Of a DNA stretch of 48,309 nucleotides, positions 39,701-48,309 are shown piece by piece; positions within the stretch are counted from its first letter, which is position 1; each line of letters starts with the position of its first letter. The DNA comes from Apostichopus parvimensis (Eukaryota > Echinodermata > Holothuroidea > Aspidochirotida > Stichopodidae): contig KN890731.1 of NCBI GenBank assembly GCA_000934455.1, positions 1 to 48,309 of the forward strand. Direction: 5' to 3'. The notes beneath the pieces are model-generated. The model had not been told where the DNA came from. It made no database searches and saw nothing but the letters and a program-made list of their open reading frames with translations. The position numbers and the translations under genes are program-made.

Positions 39701-42304
39701 TGCAATGAATCCACAATGTGTGCTTGTGTCTAATATTCATGAAACCTAATGTGCTAGTCAGTTTTGCACAATACAATGAATCCACAATATGTGCTTGTGT
39801 CTAATATTCATGAAACCTAATGTGCTATGCATCTGCTTATGTCAGTATGTTACAATGCAATGAATCCACAATGTGTGCTTGTGTCTAATATCCATGAAAT
39901 CTACTATACAATGTTTGCACTAATGTCAAAAGGAGTTAACTGACAATGTGAATAAAAAAAAAATTCCAGTGAAAAAAACCTTGCAAACCAACAACAATGA
40001 AAGTCTGACCTAGTTGTCTAAATAATTTCATGTTTGTTTATTTTATTTTTATGAGGTAACATTAAACAAAGTCTCAAGATATAAAAGATTGAGGCTTATC
40101 CCCATTTGGCCCAATTAAAGTACATAACATGCAAACCCTCCACCAGTATGTACAACAATACCTGGGTGTGTTTAACAATATTACCTTAATAGCATCCATT
40201 GTGTGTTCACTAAACAGCTTATGGAGGAATGTATTATAACAGTATATATATCCTAGAATATTAGGTAAACAAAGAACAGTCACAGAAGGTTATCTCAGCG
40301 GTAGGGAGCTTACACACCCAGCAGACAAATAAAACCTGTACAATGTCCATTACTATTTCAGGGCCTTCCGCCCAGCCATTGACAATACGATTTTGTTCTG
40401 GACTGACATTGGTGACAACATGTAAACTACATGTAGAACTACATTTGTTACAACCATGTTTAATTTTTTTGAAAATACGTAATGCTGAGAGCTTGTACAC
40501 TGCTGGCACTGTATCTAGAAGACCCAAAGCATCACAAACTGTGTGATACAGACTTAGAAACAAGATCTACTGTTCGCCTAACTTCTTGAGCAGCCACCAA
40601 AAATAAGTCTTAAAGCACATTTTTTTGCTTTTGGTTGTCCAAGTTTTTCCAAACCAACTGAGTAGTACTCATGATAAGATGGAGAGTGGTTTTATATGGT
40701 CAAACCCTTCACCAAATGAAGATTAACTAGTCAGTGTATATATACATATATATATACATATATATGTATACATACATACATACATACATATATATCATAT
40801 CAACTGCTTTAAAGATCTTCAAGCAGCACACTCCACCGAAAGTGCTTATCCATTCAAGGCTTTAGCAAACCCTGCCGGGCAAATGGTTTTAAACGTGTCT
40901 GGTGATAAGCTTGGCTCTCTAAGATTGACCAATCCCCAGAGTGGTTAAAGCTACTGCTTGCATTTTGGTCACAAAGTTGAGGCAATTAATACTAAAACTG
41001 ACAAGTATTATTCAAACTGAGATTGCAGTTGAACTGGTTCAAGGCCTCCTTAATTTATTTTCACCAAATCCCTGGTATTCAAAGCGGCCGGGGCGCAATG
41101 CTTTAAGTCAAAACATTTTAGAGGATCACCCAAAAAAGGTTGGAAGAACAAAAGTAATTGCCGATATATTTATTGAAATAAAAATGGCGTGATCTTGGAC
41201 TTGGATTTATACATTGTGTCAGTTGGTGAGGCACTTATGTCTGTTGTTACCTAGCTCAGGCTTTGGCATATTAATCATGTATGCAATTAACAGTAGACCA
41301 ATTGCATTATTATTGTCAAAAGATTATTTCTGAAGTGTGATTCACTACTTCTGGATATGCTGTCCTTGTTCCCTTCCAACTGGTTTTCACTGGTCTTCAG
41401 ATAAATCAAATTATTATTTAGAAATAAATCAAATTATTCATTATTTCAATGACAATTGCATATTGCTTCCAACACAGAAAAGTGCAATTGGTATTTTGCC
41501 CATGTACTCTCGAAGACAACAACAACTTTCCACTCACGATTTTAATTAACTCCCATAACTCGCATAGGTTAGGTTTTACAGTGCTAATTGGAAGTGTCTC
41601 TCTGGGACACAACCAACTACTTTAAAGCTAGCAGACACTTTCAGCGTTGTGTTCTCAGAAGCTGGCAGTCGAGAAAAAACAAAGTTAATGGATACTGTCT
41701 GATTCTGCGGTGCTTGTCAATTAAGCTGGATGGTGACTTTAGTTGACAGGCTTGAGAAGATTCAGAAGGAGTGAGATGAAACAGGCCAGCCAAGAGACAA
41801 GGCAGATTTTAATTTCAAAATGTTAGAGTTTACAATGAAGATTCCAAAATGACAGGATAGCAAGTCAATATCACAAAATAACCTGACTTTGATACCTGCA
41901 ATCCTTAAAGGCACACCCTCCCTCATACAGCGCACAACAAATGTTGCAAAAACCCCAAAATTCGGAAGGAAGAGAGAGTGCGCGGTGACCTGTGTGAGAG
42001 GTCACCGGGGGGTGCAGTGCTAAAATTATACCAGTGGCGTCTAGGTAGACTAGGAAATGTGCGTTAGTGTTGTAGGAGACAGGTAAGAGAGGAGTGAAGT
42101 AAATACCTAACACACACAAGGACGCAAACGAACTCAAAGGCTCTCCTCATATTTTATATGAATTGTACGAGTCACATCATCACATTACTTAAAGAATACC
42201 TCAACTTCATCAAACATGAAAGAAATTTGTTTCATTGCTTACCCTGTTTCCTTCCTTTCGTAGTTGAATTTTGCCCGGGCAAATGGCTGCAATGGTTTGA
42301 ATAC
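24599..42304 (-). CDS. SH3RF (POSH): SH3RF/POSH-type E3 ligase scaffold, 3' part (all four SH3 domains; RING exons outside window)
   Basis: POSH proteins are RING E3 ligases and Rac/JNK-pathway scaffolds with four SH3 domains. Ten exons on minus: 42243-42304, 36004-36217, 34783-34878, 32483-32661, 31414-31726, 30777-30865, 29950-30117, 28180-29203, 25113-25321, 24599-24767; 2523 nt, 840 aa plus stop, every junction canonical and in phase. Partial-protein layout: SH3-1 at about 9-60, SH3-2 at 70-124, conserved KRHSFTS and RHSMEIS block in 184-288 (the Rac-binding region of vertebrate POSH), SH3-3 at 318-373, a long low-complexity linker 374-784, and SH3-4 at 784-839 with [14 protein letters not shown] and [11 protein letters not shown] at the very end, as in vertebrate SH3RF1/3. 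No RING (C3HC4) exon is found between 42305 and 48309, so the 5' end lies further right. Invertebrates usually have one such gene, so I do not choose between SH3RF1, 2 and 3. Confidence 0.95.
25113..25321 (-). CDS. SH3RF (POSH): POSH exon: Pro-rich linker leading into SH3-4
   Basis: 209-nt exon starting [14 protein letters not shown], with [20 protein letters not shown] in the middle and ending LARER, which joins YRVVDSYP. The Arg-Glu-Arg-Tyr-Arg-Val-Val junction is typical for the start of SH3-4 in this family. Confidence 0.9.
25322..28179 (-). other. POSH intron between 28180 and 25321 exons
   Basis: 2.9-kb intron, AT-rich, with C-runs near 25502-25520 and 27070-27085. Short ORFs here have no domain. 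Nothing else recognised. Confidence 0.75.
28180..29203 (-). CDS. SH3RF (POSH): POSH exon: long disordered linker between SH3-3 and SH3-4
   Basis: 1024-nt exon, 341 codons, rich in Ser, Pro, Arg and Gly with many SP sites. Notable pieces: [20 protein letters not shown] (short helix), [19 protein letters not shown], a five-Gly run, [18 protein letters not shown] and a Cys/His-containing [20 protein letters not shown] content is higher than in neighbouring DNA, which creates shadow ORFs in other frames. The open frame runs on beyond GAAAAG|gtgaga to 28021, but splicing at 28180 is needed to reach SH3-4. Confidence 0.9.
29491..29700. repeat. 30-bp tandem repeat, 7 copies
   Basis: Seven exact-length units start at 29491 and every 30 bp thereafter (consensus GCAMTGGTGGCCATCCTACT plus GCCCATTAGA). 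The GCAC and GCAA forms partly alternate, suggesting a 60-bp dimer. Because 30 is a multiple of 3, frames stay open on both strands (repeating [10 protein letters not shown] on plus, [10 protein letters not shown] on minus). It lies in a POSH intron, so these frames are not genes. Confidence 0.95.
29781..29970 (-). repeat. Tandem duplication including the splice donor of the SH3-3 exon
   Basis: A roughly 90-100-bp unit is present twice. The last 21 exon bases and the donor (minus: ...GGAACCTTACAG|gtaaaata), ending at 29950, recur exactly 100 bp further into the intron with the junction at 29850. The upstream flank AAATAACTAAGCAACC also occurs twice (29781 and 29871). The intronic copy keeps a fully matching GT donor. 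Confidence 0.9.
29950..30117 (-). CDS. SH3RF (POSH): POSH exon: SH3-3
   Basis: 168-nt exon holding a whole SH3 domain: [20 protein letters not shown], then CSDGWFRG and [15 protein letters not shown]. Domain exons bounded in phase 2 on both sides. The donor region is duplicated 100 bp downstream in the intron (see repeat at 29781-29970). Confidence 0.95.
30213..30305. repeat. 23-bp tandem repeat, 4 copies
   Basis: GGTACC sites at 30225, 30248, 30271 and 30294 mark a 23-bp period of GGTTAGTTTCAGGGTACCTT. Located in the POSH intron between exons 30777-30865 and 29950-30117. Confidence 0.9.
30777..30865 (-). CDS. SH3RF (POSH): POSH exon: short linker before SH3-3
   Basis: 89-nt exon, [20 protein letters not shown] then [10 protein letters not shown]. 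It is below the length of easily seen ORFs and is placed by splice sites (ccaaag acceptor, GT|gtgagt donor) and phase: its last two bases plus the next G give the Val that starts VYKARHSY. Confidence 0.82.
31414..31726 (-). CDS. SH3RF (POSH): POSH exon: Rac-binding-region block (KRHSFTS / RHSMEIS)
   Basis: 313-nt exon. It carries [10 protein letters not shown], then [20 protein letters not shown], two blocks strongly conserved in SH3RF proteins, followed by a Thr/Ser-rich tail and [12 protein letters not shown]. Basic residues before Ser in KRHSFTS make a plausible basophilic kinase site. The open frame continues past the donor ATG|gtaaac to 31228, but the true exon stops at 31414 because only that joins the next exon in phase. 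Confidence 0.93.
32483..32661 (-). CDS. SH3RF (POSH): POSH exon: linker after SH3-2 with an internal Ser-rich repeat
   Basis: 179-nt exon starting [10 protein letters not shown], matching the FN-AK-L-E segment after SH3-2 in vertebrate POSH. It then carries two tandem copies of an [13 protein letters not shown] unit encoded by an imperfect DNA duplication (about 32535-32620). Ends AACAG|gtactg in phase 2. Confidence 0.92.
33373..33422. other. Assembly gap (50 N)
   Basis: Run of 50 N inside the POSH intron between exons 34783-34878 and 32483-32661. The round length suggests a placeholder, so the real gap size is unknown. The exons on both sides join in phase (…FVE to FNDPAK), so probably no coding sequence is missing. 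Confidence 0.98.
34783..34878 (-). CDS. SH3RF (POSH): POSH exon: second half of SH3-2
   Basis: 96-nt, 32-codon exon reading [17 protein letters not shown] and then [11 protein letters not shown]. It closes SH3-2 with its Trp and the PxxYV-type end. Donor GAG|gttggt is slightly non-consensus but phase and homology are exact. Confidence 0.94.
34879..36003 (-). other. POSH intron inside SH3-2
   Basis: 1.1-kb intron interrupting the SH3-2 domain. Contains a C-rich stretch (about 35758-35812) that makes Pro-rich plus-strand ORFs. No other feature seen. Confidence 0.75.
36004..36217 (-). CDS. SH3RF (POSH): POSH exon: rest of SH3-1 and first half of SH3-2
   Basis: 214-nt exon. It encodes [20 protein letters not shown] and [13 protein letters not shown] (SH3-1 RT loop, conserved Trp and Pro-Asn), an 11-residue linker, then [11 protein letters not shown] opening SH3-2. 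Ends AACAAG|gtgaga in phase 0. Confidence 0.95.
39688..39927. repeat. About 75-80-bp tandem repeat, 3 copies
   Basis: Three copies share CAATGAATCCACAATGTGTG (middle copy ATATGTG) and CTTGTGTCTAATATTCATGA; the first two also share AACCTAATGTGCTA. Copies 1 and 3 begin CAGTATGTTACAATG. Intronic in POSH. Confidence 0.85.
40735..40800. repeat. TA / CATA microsatellite
   Basis: Interrupted (TA)n passing into (CATA)n and back to (TA)n within a POSH intron. Confidence 0.9.
42243..42304 (-). CDS. SH3RF (POSH): POSH exon: start of SH3-1
   Basis: 62-nt exon between tttctgcag and GG|gtaagc, reading [20 protein letters not shown] then G completed by the next exon. It supplies the ALYDY-like first strand (AKFNYE) of SH3-1. 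It is followed by the largest intron in the window (about 6 kb). Confidence 0.9.
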
Positions 42305-44624
42305 CTGCAGAAATAAGACAAAAAAATAAAACTTAAATAAGAGACTGACGGAGAAAGAAGAAATACTGCCACATATAACAAAACTAGCAAGCTTGATCAA
42401 TGTTTCAGAGTGGTAGGAATTGTAATCAATGCTCAGTTTGATTGAAAGCATTTGAAGGCATACTGTAGTACAGCAACAGTTTCTTACACATGCCCCAAAC
42501 TTACATGGTTTGAGTGTTGAGACGAACACCGATGCTTACCTGTCTCCATTCTACATATGCACTCAAATCTACTGAGCCTACAAAAGTGAGTAACATTTAA
42601 GCACAGCTGTGTCCCCATTGACCGGGTCAACAACCACCTCTTCTCCCTTCCAAATCTACCACTAAGATAGGCTTACACTATAAATCCTAATTCGGGTTTC
42701 ATCTGTTGGAATCTTGTTGGTTTTAAAGTATTAGTGAAGTGTCTGTGGGCAGTGAGGACCTGAATTCAAGTAAACATCACCACACTGATGTTCCCTATTT
42801 GAACAACGAACATGTTAGAATCTACAGTGCAGAAATGTTTGCATCCTAATTTTATACCAATTTGAAGTTAGTCTGTATTCATACATGTATTTAGCATAGT
42901 TATCGGTACATGTGCTTGTGGATTTGTACTCATATTCGGATCACATTCACTAGTAGTATATATAGATATATACTTATGCAAACTTCTACACTGTGCTCGC
43001 CCAGCCTTCTACTCTATTTGTACTCGTAAACATTAGTTGTTACAAGTCTAATTCCAACTGAGGTTGTTGTTCATCATCCGTGTTATTCCAAAACTAAGTT
43101 AACCAACAATAACAACAACAAAAATTTTAAAATTAAAAAAAAAACATTAACTAAGTTACACCCTGGCACATAACTACGCTGATTAACACAGTGCTATATC
43201 TCATGCAAGTCCTGTTTCAAAAGCAGGATTAATCTCTGCCTTACATTTGTAACAACCCCACAACATCTTGAATTAGCAGTATTACACTACTGTTTTGTAG
43301 GTTTAGGAAGCAAGGAAACAGGACAAAAAGAAGAGTAATTATGGGAATACATCCAGTAAATACCTTCTGGCAACTCTCTCTAACCTTCTAATGTCAACTC
43401 AAGTATAGGCTGCTTAACCTAACACAGTAACCTGAACCCAATCAGATTTCCTACACATCTTGTCATCTCTTCCACAAGTAGCTGCCATAATAATCACATG
43501 AAAGCATTATTGCTATGTATTCCCATTTCTTTTTCATTTTCTAAAATGCCCAAATTGTTTCAGAAAGTTTCCAAAGGTATTTTTTCCTTCAGGTTCTAAC
43601 CCTTCAAATACCTTCTTTTTTATCATTTTTTGGTGTCCAGACAATGAGGAGAGGATGACAATATGACCTTACAACATCTCACTGAAGGAAAAGACTTTGA
43701 GAATGCCATTAATAATAGATTTTGACAGAATGTAAGTGACCATTTCCAATATTTCTAGCATTTCTCCAGGCAAAACTGGTTCTCTCATAAAATGGATCAC
43801 TACACAACTTACAACTGTCAACAAAATATTTCCTTCCTTCAATTCTTTCATTCTTTTTTTTTCTTTTTAGATCTGGAGGCTATCACATACCAACACCTTG
43901 CCTGTCACCCACTACCACCTTCAGTAGACCAGTGGGATACTTTTTCCAATTAAAAAAATACACCTCAGGTAAAAAATTCTCTCAGAAAGCAGTGGGAAGT
44001 GAAAATAAAAACAAATGAAGTAAGTTTTGGGTCAGTTTTGATACTGGTAACTTACTGTTTGTGCAGAGGCTAAGTTACACGACCAAACTTTGATCGGGAC
44101 GAGAACCAGTTCTTTAGGAAAAGCCACTGGCAAAATAACAATTCAAAAGAATAGAAACACTGGAGACATTCCTCCACTGTTTATTTCCATCTAAAGGAAA
44201 ACTGAAATGTCTTTATTTATCAGGTCTGTCACTGATAAGTGTTCAGTGCTAATATTCAACAAGAGGACACACTATACCCTCTGAAAGATTTGACACACAT
44301 GCCACAAAAAACAAAAAGGCAAATTTATTTGAAGTCAGTAAGAAGTTGTTGCATGAGTTCCGAACCCCCGCCCCCCCCCTCCCACCCTACGGTATCTCCC
44401 TGCCAGGCACAAGAATTTGCTAAAGCTTCCCATACAGAAGAATAGACTGCGCAAGCTGAAATTAAATTCTCAAACTATGTTTTATAATTACATTTATTAA
44501 CTTTAGTTGATATGATAATGAGAGTCATTTAGAGTATAAACCTATGAATAAATTTCCAAACTTCAAAACTTTTTATCCAGAGCAAAATGCTGCTAAAAAA
44601 AGTTTGACTACGTTTGTAGCTACA

Positions 44625-44680
44625 GTATGTATGTATGTATGTATGTATGTACGCACGCACGTACAGTACGTACATGTATA
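44625..44680. repeat. GTAT / GTAC microsatellite
   Basis: Six GTAT units followed by GCAC/GTAC variants and TGTATATGTATC. It creates a Tyr/Ile-rich spurious ORF on the minus strand. Confidence 0.9.
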
Positions 44681-47600
44681 TGTATCCGTGGGCCAGTAAA
44701 AGTGGAGCAAGGTTCTGTGAGCAGGCACCCTCCAATGTTACAAATGTGTACATTTCCATAAACCACAATCCCTAAAGGAGTAGGGTCAAAGGTCATTGAA
44801 TTTCACTAACTGTTGTAAATAAAAGAGCATAACTGTTCGGTCCCATCCTTTCTGTTTTTGCACTCATCCACTTCCAGATCACGTCCACCTCTTTTCAAAG
44901 TCAACTATAATAGTCCAAAATCTGTCCAACTCGCCTCAAAACCATCAACTAGTCAAAAATAAGTCGAACTCAACTTTTATGGGGGGGCTACTAGTCCACG
45001 TCCATTGTCAAAACAGACAGGATTGTACTGTTAGATTGTAGTGAGACAGTTAAGTGACATCTATAGGCTGTTTGCAAAACTTGTACAGTAAATCAATTTC
45101 CAACACATCACAAGCAAGTCCATGTATAGGACTGGATTTACAATTATGGAAAAAGTGAACCAATTTCCTCAGTTTTGTACCATTTCTAATACTTTATTTC
45201 TTTGGGTTTTACGTCCACCTTTCCCAGCTGTCAGATCAATATATAAACGTGGTTCTACCTTTTTGCAGGAAGGTAGGGGACACTTGTTGCAGACCTATGG
45301 GGGGGGGGTGGCATGGCAGCAAACTAGACAGCCCATTGGGAGATATTTGCCATTGGTGACATTGGCATTCACTTACTTGCTCTATTCTCTTTGCAATACA
45401 AGCTACTTCAAACAGTATCCTACAGTTACCAAAACCATATATATTATTCCTTAAATTAACTTCAAATTGTGTAGTACATTGTGTAGTACATGCTTCAGTG
45501 ATTTTAACCTCCAGTTTACAATCATTACGGCGATCATACCACGGTCACAGAATTTAAACGCAATTTGAACTTAGAACCTAATGAGGCTAGTACCTTAACC
45601 ACAGGCATACTGAATAACACCATACCATATCCACTGAATTCGTTCATACTTGGTTGCCATAGTTACCAATTACATTAAATTATGGCCAGAAAAAAATATA
45701 TATTAATCTTGGCTGGATGCTTTAACATGTGGCCTGTGAAACAATAAACCGATTGACATTTTCAATGGCACAGCCAGCATGTAGTCAGTCAAGGCAACCA
45801 ATGTTTATCTCACAGGTATTAAACCAATCAATCACTCAACATTTCCTTGAATTTGGGCCAAAGTCATTAAAATCAAACTTGAAGCAAAACGTTCTGCCAA
45901 TTTCCAACAATATTATCAACCTTAAAATAAGTAGGAAGAATTTCACAATGCATGCCCGCAATCGACCAAACTAAATCCACCTTTCGAGATTGTTTTGGCA
46001 AACGAAGATGAAAGTAATAAGTAGACTTCATTTCCATTTTCAATTCTTAAACTGTCATCTTCTAGTAGAGATTCCTGCCTTTCATTTATCTGTAATTAAT
46101 CAATGGCAAAAGCTGATCTGTGAAGTTTCAAAATCTTTATCATTTTGCATTACAATTGACCAGTCAAGAAAAGACATGAAATTATATATAATTACTTACT
46201 ACTTAAAATTCACTTGGTGACAAAATCTCAAAGGGTTTCTCAGTTTAAATAGTTGCAAATATAATATTTTGAGCCACACCTCTGTAGGCATCGCAACACT
46301 GTATGAGACAAAGTACTCAGACACATGCAGCTGTTTTGACAGATCTTGTACACTGTAAGAGCCCTTTAAAATGAACTCCTTTGCTTCTCCGAAAAAAAAA
46401 AAAAGTTTACCAAAAGTCTATCTTTAGTCTAAAACACTGGAGTTAGTCATCAAGCGATCAACCACACTTGGTGATAGCCCTGTGGATGCTTAACCACACA
46501 TTAAAGCAGCTCTTTGTGTTTGGTCTGCACCAAAACTACCAACCTCTGATTATTACTAAACTTGAGATAATTAAGATAACTTAGACAACTTCATATCTTT
46601 TTCTTTTCTTAACCCAAAATCAAGGTCGAAATTAACTAGATCGCCATAGCATTGACAAATTTATCACAATCAAATCAAAGAGACCAGTTGTTTTTTAAAA
46701 CATGATTGCTTTAATCGGGTGAATAATAATCAGAGCAAAGCTCACAGGTCACATGACCTCAGTCACCTGACTTATTAGATTTTCTTCCAGCACTACAACA
46801 AAGATTTAAACCTGTGCTGAACTAAATTTTCTTAGCATCTGATCATGAAGAGACAGACAATTAATGACTGCAGATCCAAGCCAAGATATTGATTGGTTTA
46901 GACTCTGGGGCTAAATAAATTACCAGCTCAATCAATTGTGCCTGGCTATAAATTGTCTGTATAGACAAGGGTATACTGTACGTACAATGAGGTATTGTTA
47001 TAATGGCAAATTATTGAGAAAGTCTCCAGTCACTGATCATGAGGACTGCAGCAAAACAAAGGACTTGGAACAACTGTGATATGAGAACAACTTCAGTAGA
47101 GAACAGGGACATATTGTTATTGAGTGAATGAACCTTGAATGACAGAACAACTGTCTTTAAACATCTCATTAGATGAATGCCAGATGCAAGATTTCAGAGA
47201 TAGTCAGCACACCAGTATATAGTATAGGCTTATGGATCTCTATATTAAAGGCTGTATACATGTATGTACAACTAAAGTCACATAGCCAGACACTTTCTAC
47301 AGTGTATTTACCTTTTAACCCATATGCTCGACAACGGCCAACACCAGCTTTTGATACTGTAGATACTAGGGACCCTGTAAAGGTAAAATCTTACAGGTTT
47401 GGGTATTAACGAATAACGATACTTACTTGTCTCATCTAAACAGATTTACCCTGATCTACCATGCTTACAAAAATTCTATAACGTTTTATTCCTGTGTCTC
47501 CGTTACTCTACTTCCAGGTCCCGAACCCACAAAATTTCCCTTACTCCGGTCCACCAATCAGAAGAAGTACAATGCTATTTATACACGGTTTTTCATACGG

Positions 47601-47689
47601 CCAAAACTTTTGAATAATTTGCATTTTGTGAAGTCATTTACAGAAGATGGTCAGGATTTCAGCAAACATCACCTATCTGCAAGCACGCT

Positions 47690-48055
47690 ACGAGTATCCA
47701 ATGTAATATTAAAACCGTCCTAAGCACTCTATAAACTTGTATCCAATGTAATATTAAAACCATCCTAAGCACTCTGTGTAATTATCCAATGTAATATTAA
47801 AACCATTCTAAGCACGCTACGAGTATCCAATGTAATATTAAAACCATCCTAAGCACGCTGTGTAATTATCCAATGTAATATTAAAACCATCCTAAGCACG
47901 CTACTAGTATCCAATGTAATATTAAAACCGTCCTAAGCACTCTATAAGTATCCAATGTAATATTAAAACCATTCTAAGCACGCTGTGTAATTATCCAATG
48001 TAATATTAAATCCGTCCTAAGCACTCTATCTAATGTTATATTAAGACCATCCTAA
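47690..48055. repeat. About 44-bp minisatellite, 8 copies plus a degenerate one
   Basis: The unit TATCCAATGTAATATTAAAA plus CCATCCTAAGCACGCTGTGTAA occurs eight times in a row, with a ninth degenerate copy (TCTAATGTTATATTAAGACC) at the right end. Two unit types differ in the tail (GCTACGAG versus CTGTGTAATT) and partly alternate, indicating a higher-order dimer. Each unit holds a CCAAT word. Confidence 0.93.
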
Positions 48056-48309
48056 AGAAAGTAAGGAATAATGTTTGCCTGTTTATATTGTCCGTTAATC
48101 AGGTGGATTTAGATGACTTAAGAAACCACTTCAATACTGAACATGGGTTATTAGTATAGGCAGTATAGCCTAACATGATGAAGGGTAGAAGTGTTGTAAA
48201 GCCACTGCTACACATGATCATGATAGTCTGGGAGCCTGTCCCATATGATTTCACCCCATTTAGCCCAGAAGGTTTGACCCCTTAAAGTTACTAAGACCAT
48301 CTAGGTCAT

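Larger units (their letters stand above)
36218..42242 (-). other. POSH intron inside SH3-1 (6 kb)
   Basis: Large intron with no coding exon recognised on either strand. It holds a three-copy tandem repeat (39688-39927), a TA/CATA microsatellite (40735-40800), and G-runs near 38050 and 39155-39167. The ORFs seen in it are short and lack domains. Confidence 0.7.
42305..48309. other. POSH upstream intron or 5' region, no exon recognised
   Basis: No RING-finger coding sequence or other domain is visible on either strand, although the POSH RING exons must lie upstream of 42304 on the minus strand. The stretch contains a C-run (about 44368-44380), a GTAT microsatellite (44625-44665), a G-run (about 45299-45308) and the 44-bp minisatellite at 47690-48055. 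Otherwise unremarkable AT-rich DNA. Confidence 0.65.

Noticed and set aside
42305..48309. Search for the POSH RING-finger exon
   Set aside because: No minus-strand ORF shows the spaced Cys/His pattern of a C3HC4 RING, so I conclude it lies beyond the window.
1..48309. CRISPR arrays, bacterial operons, tRNA or rRNA genes
   Set aside because: The tandem repeats have no unique spacers between conserved repeats, genes are intron-containing and eukaryotic, and I recognised no tRNA cloverleaf or rRNA core sequence by eye.

Overview
This window is a piece of an AT-rich animal nuclear genome. Genes are split by GT-AG introns, intergenic DNA is full of minisatellites and homopolymer runs, and there is one 50-N assembly gap (33373-33422). 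All four recognisable genes are animal or eukaryotic housekeeping and signalling genes. POSH/SH3RF is a metazoan family. The protein divergence and the TAGGCCTA-type sequence near gene starts suggest a marine invertebrate deuterostome, most likely an echinoderm such as a sea cucumber. That placement is inference from style and was not tested by a search.

Layout. 1-6072 holds no convincing gene, only tandem repeats and intergenic sequence. 6073-9729 (minus) is a complete seven-exon gene for a GH3-domain protein (GHDC-like, 599 aa). About 0.8 kb away and divergently oriented, 10528-13641 (plus) is a complete three-exon gene for fucose-1-phosphate guanylyltransferase (FPGT, 581 aa). 13642-16714 is mostly non-coding, with a few unexplained short ORFs. 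16715-21947 (plus) is a seven-coding-exon gene for mitochondrial 4-hydroxybenzoate polyprenyltransferase (COQ2, 435 aa). 24599-42304 (minus) is the 3' part of a POSH/SH3RF gene: ten exons, 840 aa, all four SH3 domains. Its RING-finger exons must lie to the right of this window. 42305-48309 is intron or upstream DNA of that gene with a 44-bp minisatellite near the right end.

Every exon junction in the four models was checked by hand for a GT donor, an AG acceptor and phase; each CDS closes in frame. The genes do not form an obvious pathway: FPGT belongs to fucose salvage, COQ2 to ubiquinone synthesis, POSH to JNK/ubiquitin scaffolding, and animal GH3 proteins have no settled function.

I found no new gene system. 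The most unusual signal is structural. Tandem repeats have grown across exon edges: a 59-bp array carrying about a dozen copies of a COQ2 5' splice site, a duplicated 5' splice site of the POSH SH3-3 exon, and a 35-bp triplication over the COQ2 stop codon. An 81-bp perfect palindrome also sits in FPGT intron 1.
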